Part shown: one piece after another, positions 45,758 to 61,932 of the stretch
Layout of the letters: every line of letters begins with the position of its first letter
How positions within the stretch are numbered: the first letter of the stretch is position 1
Assembly (NCBI GenBank): GCA_000149265.1
Contig: CH003204.1
Span: 826,774 to 890,773, forward strand
Direction: 5' to 3'
From: Ciona savignyi
Lineage: Eukaryota > Chordata > Ascidiacea > Phlebobranchia > Cionidae
Length of the DNA stretch: 64,000 nucleotides
The notes under the pieces: model-generated
The model's input: only the letters and a program-made list of their open reading frames with translations
Databases searched by the model: none
What the model was told of the DNA's origin: nothing
Program-made: the position numbers and the translations under genes

Positions 45758-48700
45758 ATGAACAGTGGGGTGGGTATGTTGATATGTTTGCTGTTAGTCT
45801 ATCATTGGTCAGAGTGTCATTTCTTTCCCACCAACTATGGTATTACTGTTATTACAACGTGTGCATTGCACGGCAGCGGGCAACGTCTATCTTTAAAGAA
45901 GTGCTGTGTTTTTTACCTTCCTGACTTTTAACAAATAGTTATTCTACATCAACGTCTATAAGAGAAAAAGTAAATTCCATTAATACCAATGCTTTTAGTC
46001 GAACGGTTGCAGTATTGAAACTGGTCACTATTTAGTCGGTTGTGTCCTTGGGAAAGGCACTAAGCAACTTTGTCTGGACCCAGTAAATTAATGAGTTTTA
46101 ACAAGGTTGAAGGAACGCCTGCCTTAATCATACACAACACACTGAAATAGCTTTGGTTATCTGACTATTGCGGTGTGATAACGTCTTTGCGTTTTTCTAT
46201 GTGGAAACACTTGAATATTCTATATCCTAATTATTTATAAAGGTCTGTGCAGTTCAGTGTGGAGATAAATACATATTTTTTAGAGAGAAGTTATTTCCGT
46301 CCACATTGGGCAAGCCGGGATCGAGATTGGAAAGGAGTGCTGGGAACTGTATTGCTTGGAACACGGTATCAAGGCTGACGGGTCAGTCTCAGACACAGCC
46401 ACTGCAGATGATCCAGCTTTTGGACGATTTTTCCACAGGAATGAGTCAGGACGATTCACCGCAAGGGCGTGTTTTTCAGACTTTGAACCAACCTCTATTG
46501 GTAAGACTTTGTACAGGGTTATTCACGCCAGTTGTAACAGGAAACGATTTCGGCTATCGAGCCGAGTATGCTGTATTGTGCTATTTTTGTTTTCTCATCA
46601 ATGCATATCCGCAGATATAATGCATTTTTTGTCAAAATTGAATTTGTTTGTAATATCGAAATAAAAAAAATATGGAACGTTTTTGTTTGGCATTTTGGAA
46701 TCAAAGTATCATTATTTTTATTTTGCACTACCGCCGGTAATTTCTTTTTTTATAGAAGATCTCTAACGGGACAACCATACAGAACGTTTGTGTGCCTGAA
46801 TTGTTTGTGAGATTGATATATATTCAACATAAAAAAACGCATCAGTTACAAATAAAACAAAGCATTATAAATTAAGTTTTATTCATTTCAGATGGGGTCA
46901 AAACAGGGAAGTACAAAAGTCTTTTTGATCCCCAGTATCTTCATGCAAGTAAAGAGGATTCGGGAAATAACTTTGCACGCGGGTATTTAACCATGGGTAT
47001 GTATGTCTGTTGGAATTCTTATTTACCCATTTTGAAAAGCCCACGCAAACGTGTGTTCGGAACAGTGATTACAATTGTTTATTCCTTTACCAAAAAAATG
47101 GCAATCCTAATCGTAATTTACTGTTAAATCAGAAAATTTAAAATTCGTAGTCACTTTTTCCTAGTAGACTAAACACATATTCAGCCAAAATCAAACTGAG
47201 AACATAAACATAGAAACAACATTTATCATATTTAAATACAACTATATATAATATATTTCCATTAACCGCAATCGTATGTTATAGGCAACAAAAACATTAA
47301 CCAAACCGTGGCCGGATTATTCAAATTGGCAGAAGCTTGCGATTCCCTCCAAGGTTTTATGATTTACCACTCGCTTGGTGGCGGTACAGGCTCTGGGTTT
47401 ACGTCAGTTTTAATGGAGAGACTTACAGCCCATTTTGGAAATAAATCAAAATGTGAAATTGCAATTTTCCCAGGGGACAAAGTAAGATTTTACAAAAACC
47501 TAATTGTTCCTTTCTATATTATCATAAAAAAACACAAATACTCATTTATTTTGTAGATGTTTTGTGTTTTTAAATGACTTGCGTATCCGTACTTTTGGAG
47601 CGTTTTAGGATAGGATATTCATCTTTATCCCCGTGAATGGGAAAACCAAGGGGGTTATCACACGGGCAATTGTCAGATCACCTCGCACCCATCGTCGGGC
47701 TACCGGAGCTATTGCAGTGTGTTGTATATGATAGACACGTTCCTTTAATTTGGTAGAACCCATTAATCCGCTGGGTTCAGGCAATGTCCGTAAAGTGCCT
47801 TGCTCAAGGACACAACCGACTTGCTAGCGGCCAGTTTCGCACCTGCAACCTTTCGATTGAAAGACGCACTTAACCGCTATAGACCAACCGGCCGGACAAT
47901 TTACCTGAACTGGTTATGTGTATTGTGGTGAACGCGCGGAAGTATGTAATGGAATGAATGCACTTAAGCACGCGATTCGTGCGATTAAGAACGAAATCTT
48001 TGTTTAGACAGCTATACCTTATATCAACTAAACGTCCGATAGATTAGCGCGGCAACGGTCGAGCCTTACAACGCTGTACTGGCAACCCACGGAACCTTGA
48101 CACACAGTGAATGTTCATTTCTCTTTGACAATGAGGCAGTCTTTGATATCTGCACAAATAAGCTCGGCATTGAACGACCGGGGTATCCACAAATTAACAA
48201 AGTTGTTGCTCAGGTAAGATATTGAACTCGTTGTTGTTGGACTAAAGACAGGGCACTGAAACTTAACACGGGGCATAGTAAAAATGTTATATACCACTAA
48301 ACTGAGTAAAGAAAACAATATAAAATCAATATCATTTTTTTTCTTTTATGATAGAAACAATGCTGCTATTTTATTTTAATCCTTGAATTCACTGGTTCAG
48401 GTGATATCACGTTAAGTGCCTAGTCCAAGGGCAATTACCGACTAACTAGCGATAGGTTTCGATTCCACAACCGTTCGGCTAGATTGCAACGCACCATAAT
48501 TCAACAATCTTTAGGTCAGACAGTGGTTGATGGGTAGTCATAGCTCACAAGGCTATCAATGTGACAATAATCTTTCAATCCTAGGTTATGTCTTCCATCA
48601 CCGCTTCTTTGAGATTCGAAGGATCCCTCAATGCTAACTTGACCGATTTTCGAACCAACTTAGTGCCGAACCCTCGTCTTCGCTTCCCACTTGTAAATTT

Positions 48701-51700
48701 TGCCCCTTTCGCGTCGGCTCAAACAACCCCTAGTGGTCAGATGTCAGTCACAGATATGACCAATGCTTGCTTTGACACCAGCAATGCAATGGTCAAATGC
48801 AACCCTCTCCAGGGAAAGTATATGGCATGCTGTATGACGTACAGGGGTAATGCAAAACAGTCGGACATCAATGCAGTGATTGAAACCGTGAAACAGAATC
48901 AAAATATTCAGGTAACGATTGAATGACTGAATGACTGGCGCGACTGATTCATATTCAAAATTCTAACAGTCCTAGCGATATACAGATCACGGGTTCTAAA
49001 CACAACCCGGTAAAAACACGCAATGGGGCGGTTGTGTGACCAAATAGTTAGTCCGATTGATCTGTAGATAGGATTCTTCTACGAAACTCTTTGCGACTAC
49101 CATGCAAGAAGGATATGCATATTCTCTCTTGAGTAAGGTTACATAATTAGAGTTTTGTAATGATGGGACAGCTTCGTTTTAACCCAGTGTCGTCATGTTT
49201 TTCTACCGAGATTTTAAGGTAGCATGGGTATTTTTTCTGGTCTTGTAATTAAAAAAACTCTCTAAACGCGCCCTACAAACTACCTTCAGCAATTTTTCGT
49301 GCTTTTCGAGCTAATTTTTTTAAGCTTTTTTTTTAGTAATCCCTGTGATGGTGCATCACCAAACAATAGGTGCAAACACATCTAGAACTGGTGAGTAAAG
49401 TTTCAGAGAGTGTTTAATCCCACGGGACAACACTTTTCGATCCAAATTTGCATTACAAACTAATTTGGATGGTAGGTAGTCAGGGAAAAATGAAAGAAAT
49501 TCATCAAAACCTATGTGCCTTATTTTTCAAAAGGAAACTGATAGTAATTAGTGGGATCTAGACGTTATGAACCAAATTTAAAAAAGTCTGATGAGTTTAA
49601 ATTCATTAAATATACTGAATAAAAACAAATTTATTGTGATTAAAAGGTTTATTAATTCGAATAATGATAAGATTTATAAACGTATTTTTAGGGTTGAGTT
49701 GATGCTATAAATATATAACTCCTTTATAATGGTTGATGCATTTATTATTCTGCCTTTGTCTGGTTTTGAGCCAGTTTTTCTTTGTAAATCTGTGCGAACA
49801 TGGAAACTCCCACGTCATGAGTTTTGCCAAAGTATGCCAATGTTTTGATGCGACCCATCCATCCATCTACTTTAGGAAAGTCGCTAAAATTGAAATCCAA
49901 CGAGGACTCCACGCTCAATAAAACCGTAGAAATGCAGAAATCTGCCCAATGCAAATAATGTCAGAAAATTAAACAATGCCTAGTTCCCTATTACCAGTTG
50001 TAAAACCATACTTTTAAAAAATATTATTCCCCATTTTTATCTGGCTAGATTTTAAACACCTTGCTGACTGATTAATAGACACAGTTTTTGTTTGAATTTT
50101 TTTACCGAGTCAAGTTTCGAATCCATGCTAGGCTCGTTACTGGGACAGTTTTTGTATAAATGAGTACTTATATATGTATCGGTCGCGTTAACCACTTGGC
50201 CACACGAGCGTACGTTTGAAACTCGAAAATATCAGGCAAAGTTATAATTTTACCACAGATAAATGCACTCATTGACATTTCACTGATGAAGTTGCATACA
50301 TGCATTAAATCATTCACATTAAATTTTCGTATTCCGCTATACCTGCCAAAGTCACGTGATCAGCAGCCAGGAAATTCTTGTCGCCTAGAAAAGTCTCGAT
50401 TAGGTGGATTCGCTTTATGAAGTCCACACGCTTCGCTTCATTCGTTACACCGTCCCCGAATAAAACTCCAAAAACATTCTGGGAAATATTCAAATTAGTA
50501 TGACAAGTTGAATATTATTGCTTTAGGGTCAAGTTAGGTTTAAGCCCATGCACAAAACATCACATTATTATATCGGCCCTCAGCACTTTCGCATTGCCTA
50601 CAAGTAAAGCGTGTGTGTTTTGGCGGATTAGGTTATGTGCTTTTTTGCATACCCTAAAAAGTGGCATGTGATTTATAATAGTGATGTATAAACAGAACCA
50701 ACGTGGTTAATTATTCACATTAGCGTTGCAAGACCATCTATCAATATATGACACACATGACTCAAGAACATCTATCAATATATAACTCTATTGTACTAGA
50801 CTATGCTTATAGTTATAAACCAACCAGAACGGTCTTGTGGCCGATAGATTAACGTGACCAATACATTAAACTATATACAAAACAGTATTTGCAACGAGCC
50901 CATCATCGGTTTAAGACTATTCTCGATTAAAAAAGGTCTTTAACTAACCATGTAATCTGCGGCTGCATCGACAATATCGACACTGATGTACAGCAATTGG
51001 TCTACTTTCCCTCTCGCTTCTGGGTCTGTTGGATACAGTTGCTCTTTTGTCGATTTCTCATATTTGTTGCAGAGGTAGCATGCAATGGCAGCGCTGTAAT
51101 AATAATTTGTTAATTGCCTTTTTGCCTTTTTTTAATGTAATGAAGGTTAGACCAGTCTTAATACCAAGCCAAAATAGATGAAACACTTAATTGATTTGAT
51201 CCACTAAAATTCTTGTAGCCAGGGATAAAAGAATAGGTATACAACTGATATTGGACACTCTAATCTACCTCTCGCATATTGTAAAGTCTCCATCCTGTAG
51301 AGCTGGAATTAGTCCTCTTGGGTTGATTGCTAAATACTCAGGCTGTTTATGATCCCCTTGCATCAAATTAACAGTGACAACTTCGTATTCCAAATTGAGT
51401 GCGTTTAAAGTCATCAAAACACATCGTGCAGATGGACTTACTGGCAATGAGTAAATTTTGATGGCCATTTTTTTAATATTATCCCTTAAAATCAATATCT
51501 GAAAGAAAATGTTATATGAGGAGTTGCCATTAAGCAAATTAAACAATTCCGTTTAAAGTCATATGTTGCACTGCAGCATATATATTTGGACTATAGAGCA
51601 GTTTATCATGTATCTACGAACATTCAAATAAATACAACTAAACGAAAACACCACACATCAGCCTTCCTTTGTCATTTTGTTCTGGATATTTTTTTGTCAG

Positions 51701-53620
51701 TCGTCACTCTAAATTTTTAATTTCATAATCGTAATTCGGCGATTTTGTTCTACCTTTTCTTTAACCCTCAGGATTCGCAATGCTGCAAATATGGTCTAGT
51801 CATCCTGCAACCAACTGAAAATCGTTCGATGAAACGACATGACCAAACCATTATAACTAATCCATTTGCATGAAAATCGAATTGGAACTTTTTTCGTCAA
51901 TCTCCGGCCAATTTAGTACAATCAGTCTTTAATTAAATTCTATTTGAATAAGTTTATATTTAAACAAGAGGTTGTCCACAAGCGGTGTTCGTAAAACAAA
52001 GTTTAGATTATATGCTCTATGTTTTTATTGTCCGCAAAAACCCTATATAAATCATAATAATAAACACAATAATAATATATATATATATTATTAGCAACAC
52101 ATACTCACATGATTAAATTCGCCGCGTGTTGTAAATGTTAATTCAAACGTGTTTTAATTTCCTGTTACTGTCAGTTCAGTTGATGAATTGTTTGTTTCAT
52201 GTTATGCATTTTACGAAAACGTTGAATAAGAAACATTAGGTCTGACCCCTTCTCTCTTACCGTTATCCTGCCTTCGTAAGTTATGCTCCTTAACATTGCC
52301 TTACCTGTACCAGACACGTTTATTATAAACTGACAAAAATATCGGCGCCGAAAAAAATAAGTTTTAAGGCACTTATCATCGTTAATAATATAAACACGAT
52401 GGGCTTCATTAAAGAAAATTGGTTGTCCAATCGCACAGACATTGGTTTTGCTCCGGTTGAATAGTTTGGTTGGTTAGTTTTTTTTCGAGCCAAGTTTCGA
52501 ACCCATAAAGGCTCGTCTCTAAATGCGTTTTTATATATAATTCGGTTAGTATAGGTCGTAACGCTTGGTGGGTTAGTACGTCGCCTTTTAACGCTTTTAG
52601 AATAATCACGCTCTCTTACTCATTTGCTGACAGTTGCTTAAGTGATAACTCTACTATGCGTTTTCCAATTCACGGAAATAAAGCATTAATATCCTAAACA
52701 TAAATATTTCATCACTTAAAAATCAAACAAATAATGTGCATTAGATTTGGTTAAACATGCTTTCAAAATTGCTTTAAAGTTTAACATCCTTTTAAATAAA
52801 ATTCCATTTAGTGTAAGTATAACCATTGTACAGATTTAGAACTATATAAGACCCACATGAAAATGAAAAATTGTAACATGCGTTATTTTTTTAAAGGATA
52901 TTAAAGTTTGGAGCAATCACCGGAAGCCGACTATGCTTCCGGAATCAGATATGGCGAAGCTTGCAACATCGGTATGTGCATTAAGCAACACCACTGCAAT
53001 GGCACCTTTTTGGACAAAACTGAGGAAAAAGTTCGACATGATGTACTCAAAGAAAGCATTTTTTCACTGGTAAGTCTACATATTGTATATCTTTATGGTC
53101 GTTAATTTAGAATTATATTCCCAGTAGAAAAATCTTTAAAATGCGTATGATTTCCTTTAATTAGATGAAACCCACCAAGCCACTGAGTTTATGCAATGTC
53201 CTTGCTAAAGGACACAGCCGTATAGCTAGTCACCGGCAGTTTCGAACCTGCAACACTTCGGCTGGCAACGTATTAGCCTACTATACATAAGCTAATTTGG
53301 TTGACACTTAATAGATAGTTTTGAAAATGCACTGAATTTTACTGCGGTGGATCATACAAAATGCGTCAATTACACTCATGACAGCAAAGCACAATATTTT
53401 TCCGACTTATTAGCTTAGTAGGTTAGTGCGTTAAGTTTCTTGCCTTTTCCCATTCATATTGATAAACATGAATATTTTATCCTATCATATTTTAATACCC
53501 ACCAACTAACATTAAACCAGGTACAAAAGCGAGGGAGTTTTGCAAGACCAATTTGATTCTGCTCGTGAGGATCTGGTCACTCTTGAAAAAGATTACGAAA
53601 ACGTCAGCTCGGCAGTATAG
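45758..53620 (+). CDS. Divergent alpha-tubulin, copy 2 (8 exons, with a GST gene inside intron 6)
   Basis: Exons: 45758-45769, 46284-46500, 46892-46996, 47285-47481, 48043-48213, 48585-48911, 52897-53069, 53521-53620, each the same length as in copy 1 and intact, so 433 residues. Start MNSGREVISVHIG; GGGTGSGFTSVLMERL present. It shares with copy 1 the Asp at position 254 (LTDF), absence of K40, the ~8-residue gap at the exon 6/7 join and a tail-less end (ENVSSAV). Substitutions between the copies are mostly in exons 3, 4 and 7 (for example KPTMLPESDMAKLATS against EPTMLPESHMAKLVTS). Intron 6 is about 4 kb, against 0.4 kb in copy 1, because it holds the minus-strand GST gene. If intron 6 were not spliced, the frame would stop just after exon 6. 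Confidence 0.88.
45990..46215 (+). mobile_element. Old SINE copy in intron 1 of tubulin copy 2
   Basis: Diverged plus-strand copy ('cggttgcagtattgaaactgg', 'cggttgtgtccttgggaaagg', 'acacaacacactgaaatagc'). It was present before the gene duplication, since its parts also occur in copy 1 intron 1. Confidence 0.7.
47607..47897 (-). mobile_element. tRNA-derived SINE in intron 4 of tubulin copy 2
   Basis: Full-length minus-strand copy from 'aggataggatattcatc' to 'ccggccggac'. Absent from the same point in copy 1 intron 4 ('ttttggagcgttttgatct' continues directly), so inserted after the duplication. Confidence 0.9.
48375..48500 (-). mobile_element. Old SINE fragment in intron 5 of tubulin copy 2
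   Basis: 'ggttcaggtgatatcacgtt' to 'cacaaccgttcggctagatt'. The corresponding fragment in copy 1 is split by the younger SINE 42370-42668. Confidence 0.7.
49745..51468 (-). CDS. Cytosolic glutathione S-transferase, nested antisense in a tubulin intron
   Basis: Four coding exons: 51468-51269, 51093-50949, 50478-50343, 49941-49745, all GT-AG and in phase, giving 225 residues, the usual GST size. The N-terminal thioredoxin-like domain has MAIKIYSLPVSPSARCVLM (the Ser in SPSARC occupies the catalytic position of theta/delta-type GSTs), the cis-proline strand GLIPALQD and the glutathione-binding ESAAI. The C-terminal domain has the N-capping box TLAD. It conjugates glutathione to electrophiles in the cytosol (family knowledge). 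A 5' UTR intron is likely (acceptor about 51498; possible donor GTGAGTATG about 52110). The class looks closest to delta/epsilon/theta. The whole gene lies in intron 6 of tubulin copy 2 on the opposite strand. Confidence 0.92.
50093..50212 (-). mobile_element. Second SINE family copy in GST intron
   Basis: Close to the reference at 43298 ('accgagtcaagtttcgaat', 'gtatcggtcgcgttaacca', 'cttggccacacga'), with a small internal insertion. In the last GST intron. Confidence 0.75.
50825..50935 (+). mobile_element. Second SINE family copy
   Basis: Plus-strand, diverged: 'cttgtggccgatagattaac', 'gcaacgagcccatcatcggt'. Between GST exons 3 and 4. Confidence 0.6.
52484..52590 (-). mobile_element. Second SINE family copy, diverged
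   Basis: 'tcgagccaagtttcgaaccc', then 'ggtcgtaacgcttggtgggt'. Upstream of the GST gene and within tubulin copy 2 intron 6. Confidence 0.6.
53165..53278 (-). mobile_element. SINE fragment in intron 7 of tubulin copy 2
   Basis: 'cactgagtttatgcaatgtc' to 'cagtttcgaacctgcaacac'. Copy 1 intron 7 lacks it at this point. Confidence 0.65.
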
Positions 53621-53983
53621 GAAGTTAAACTAAAAGATACTAGAATGCAATCTCGGATTCATGTTACATAGATACGTTTACAGAACATAATGGCAGAATT
53701 CAAAGTGCCTTGCCATACATATATATACGTTGGAGCAGTAGTAGACTAGTCGACGTTTGTGTGCACCTGAAGAAGGTTCAATTGATAGCTTACACTAGGT
53801 TTTATTTTACAAAAATATTTCTGCTATTGTAACATTTTGCCATATATATATATATTGATGATGTAGGAGCATTTAAAAAATAAAATAAAAGTGGAACAGT
53901 CTTGTGTACAAACGTTTTTTCGATCTCTCCCAGAAAGACAACCTAACTGTTTATTAAGACTGTTTTTTTGCATATAATTTATT

Positions 53984-54272
53984 AGGATAGGATATTCATG
54001 TTTATCCCTGTGAATGGGAAAACCAAGGGGTTAACACGCGGGCAACCGTCAGATTACCTCGCGCCCACCGTCGGGTTACCGGAGCTATTGCAGTGTGTTG
54101 CATATGTTAGACACGTTCCTTCAATTTGGTAGAATTTTAATCCGCTGGGTAGAGGCAATGTCCGTAAAGTGCCTTGCCCAGGGCCACAAACGACTTGCTA
54201 ACGACCAGTTTCGCACATGCAAACTTTCGGTTGAAAGGCGACGCACTTAACCGTTAGACCAACGGGCCGGAC
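53984..54272 (-). mobile_element. Full-length tRNA-derived SINE downstream of tubulin copy 2
   Basis: 'aggataggatattcatg' to 'acgggccggac', bordered by short 'atta'-containing repeats. The matching position after copy 1 (about 45380) reads straight through ('gcatataatgtattatagg'), so this is a post-duplication insertion. Confidence 0.9.
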
Positions 54273-54329
54273 ATTATTATAGGTTTTTGGTCGCGTTGTC
54301 GGCCACACGACCGTCCCAGACAGTTTTAC

Positions 54330-55558
54330 TTATTATCCTGTCAAATAGCTTACAAGTTAGTACGTCATCTTTCAGCCAAAGGTTCAAGAATAAAATATAA
54401 ATTTCGTATATCATATAGGCTATCCTAAGTTCACTTAAAACAGAGTTCGGTGTACTGTTGCAAAAGGGACGAAGAAAATGTTTAATCAGGATAGTTTGTT
54501 AATACTTAATAAACATGCAATGTCATATTTGGAGGGAAATCGTTCAGGCAGGCTCGAAACCTGATTATACAAAATCACGCGATTAAGCATTTTGACGCCG
54601 ATATTTTGATAACAGAACTGACATCTTACCTTAAAATTTGAAGATATTCGTACGCCTTAATAAAATAAAAAAAATAATAAAAAATAACATTGAAATGAAA
54701 TAAGTTTAACTTAGTAAAACGATAGAACATTATATATACCCGGAAAGAACTATATGTGCAATGAAAAAATGTGTAGCCCGTGACATCGCATAGTTTACAC
54801 AAACGTTCCGACTATTTTCTACACAGATGACAATTGTAGTAACAGTCGAAAAGTTTGTATAAACTATCTTTAAATAAAATCAAAATTAAAAATACTTAAA
54901 TAAATTAAAAATCCGTGTTTGGTGTTAGAGAGCGTCCCCTTTGAATTGTAATACCAGTTTTCTCAGTTTAGAATTATTACTCTGTGGACTGATAAAAAAA
55001 GCATTGACATGTGTAATTTTTTTAATATTTTAACACACCCAAAAAATAATAACAGACCAATACAAAATTCCTGAAATAAAATTCGTTGCGACTGCTGATA
55101 AGAACGACGCGTATGAATATTTAGACACAATATATAAACAAGTTAAACTCCGTCACAAATTCTCCACTCCTTCGACCAAGACCGGCGGTTTTTTCAAAAT
55201 GCGTTCTGGTGGGGAAATTTGTATTCTGTATTTCACAACTAGTCTGCTGTAAGTTTGGCTTTAAAGGCATGTACTAATACTGTTCTTGATAGTGTGTATA
55301 ATAAAAAAAACTTATTAGGAGCAATACTTTATAAAAATACATGTTATTCATTTGGCGGAATAACACTAATTAGGTCAATGACGTCATCCTATAGTTGAAC
55401 GCTAAAGCTCTAAATCGAAGGAATGACTCGAGAGCACCCAGCGCGTATGTCTAAGGTTTGGTAGGGTGTTGGTAGTAGATTATTGAACGGTTTTTAACTT
55501 GGTTTTCAGCCTTTTAGAAGTGTGCATCATTCTTAGTTTTGAAATTATAAATTAAAAC
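54330..55558. other. Intergenic region upstream of 14-3-3
   Basis: No convincing exon. AT-rich unique sequence; the last few hundred bases must hold the 14-3-3 promoter and 5' UTR. The repeat-free stretch around 55140-55240 is more GC-rich than its surroundings but has no coding signal I can support. Confidence 0.5.
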
Positions 55559-59854
<4,296 letters not shown>

Positions 59855-61932
59855 ACCATTACTTTCCTTGCAAGAGAACGCCGAAAACTATTTTTCATCA
59901 AACACAAACCCAAGATTCGTCTTAGCCGTCTTAATTAATTGCGTACCCTTTGGTAGTAGAAATATTCAGTTCGATAGCTTTTGGTAACGTTATCTATTTT
60001 CCTAATGCTTCATGCTAAGCGGCTTTGTGACAATTTCTGCTGCAATGATGTAACCAAGTACAACCTCTACAACAGTGGCAAGCGTCAGTCCCCCTAATTC
60101 GCAATCTTAACATTGTAAACAACCGAAACCCGTGGATTTAACTACACCAGACCTATATATTCTATATATATCTTCTCTGTTTGGTAAATTGTACTTTACT
60201 CGCCAAAACGCGTGCATGTATACGTGATTTCTTTCAACCAGTGATCCACAAACCGTTTCAATGATGTACTACTGTCTTGCGCTAGCTACCTGAACTGACT
60301 GTTACCACGGGCTAACAAAGAGTATTGTGTGCGAGAAGCGCGTATGTTCTGGTACACCAGTCGAATTTAAAATAGATGTTGTAGAATTGTTGCAAAGTGG
60401 CGTGGGCATGTGTACAGTAATCCTGGTAATGAATATCGTGCGTATCGTTGTGTTAAATAAAACGTTCTTTTCCCAATTCTTGGCGAAGGTTGTGCGACTT
60501 GAAACAATCAATTAGTGGAATTGTATAATGTGAAAACATTTAAATGGTGGTAAAATCGGGAGGCTGAATGGAGAACGCGACCGATTCATATTCCAACATT
60601 TATACAAAAAAAACTTCGCAACGAGCCCATCATTTTAGTGTTATTTGTGTATATTAAAATTATTACACTATAAGCTGTAAAGTAGAAGTGTGTGTTAAAC
60701 GTCCCGTGCTAAATATAATTCTTTTGGGTAAAGAAATCCAGGGCCGTTGCCTTTTATAGGTTTGGGAATATAGGTTGTTGTACTGTGAAATCTAATAATG
60801 TTTTACATCTATGTGCCGGTCCATAAAACACTCAATGTGTGAATTACTAACATCTGGCTGCCACACTTGATTAACAGATTGTGATCAATATTTAAATCTA
60901 AGCCTATACTGGTGGTGGAGGGCATTATAACACAAGCTTATTCTTGTGTAAAGTACGGCATAATTATTTTACGTTAAGAAATAAGGATAAAACACCAAAA
61001 CTGTAGTAGTTAAAACAATGAATACACACAGTATAATAAAGGAAAAAAATACGTCGCTGTTAAACCTTACTTTAATGAAATGAGCCAACCTTACCGGTTC
61101 CGCCATCTTTAATTTATCTGCTGTGGTCGGGAGAAACTGTAACCGAATGGACGACCTTCTTATAAAGTCCTTTTGTGTGTTTAAAATATCTAAACCTTTA
61201 TTTTTCACGTGAAAAATTACTTGTCACCATATTAATATTGTAAAGCGAACATAATTATAGCGCTCTTTTTTAGCGCATTTTAAAGTTTTTATTCAAAAAA
61301 ACTTTTAAATTGAAGATTAACCCAGTAACCGAGCCGAACGTTATATGTATTAACTACCTTTTAAAGAATTTACCCAAGATTTTATTCGGGTGCAAAAATT
61401 GTACTGGTAGCATGGCGGGTGTCATTTAAACTGCCCAGGGCAAAGCGTAAGTAGCATGTCCAGCGCGTATTTCGAGAGTATTCGCAGTGCAAAAATATTT
61501 TGTAGGTTTGTGGGCAGTGGTCGATTTCGGGAAGAAGTGGGCGTTATCATGTGGGCAATCGTCAGATTGTTCAGTTGTTTCTTATATTTGGTAAATCGCA
61601 TTTTGTGGCGAGTTTAAACTTTATCTATGTTATGTTATATACCGCTTGTTTAAGTTTTACCACGATTTAGTAGCTTCATCCTTTTTGTGGACGGCCAAGA
61701 CAATAACCCTGTTGTTTAACCGGTTTTATTTAATAAGACCATAGTAGGTCACATCTCCCTTCGCCAGACTTTCCGATTTAAAAAAACACAAATCCGATTT
61801 AAAAAAATAAAAGTAATCAACGATAGATGTATAAATGAAATTTGTCGGGCGTTATTGTAAAATTAACGCAAATCATTTTATAAAAAGAATGAGGCACGGT
61901 GACCCATTGTCATCAGATAATATTTAGGATTT
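59855..61932. other. Intergenic: 14-3-3 3' UTR and transporter 3' side
   Basis: The 14-3-3 3' UTR probably runs several hundred bases; an AATAAA occurs near 60457. A piece of the second SINE family lies at about 60565-60640 ('gaacgcgaccgattcatatt', 'gcaacgagcccatcat'). No other gene seen. Confidence 0.5.

Noticed and set aside
52897-53620. Third, partial tubulin copy (orphan exons 7-8)
   Set aside because: Copy 2 otherwise lacks exons 7-8, these exons are intact and in phase with exon 6 at 48911, and they lie downstream on the same strand, so they belong to copy 2 around the nested GST.
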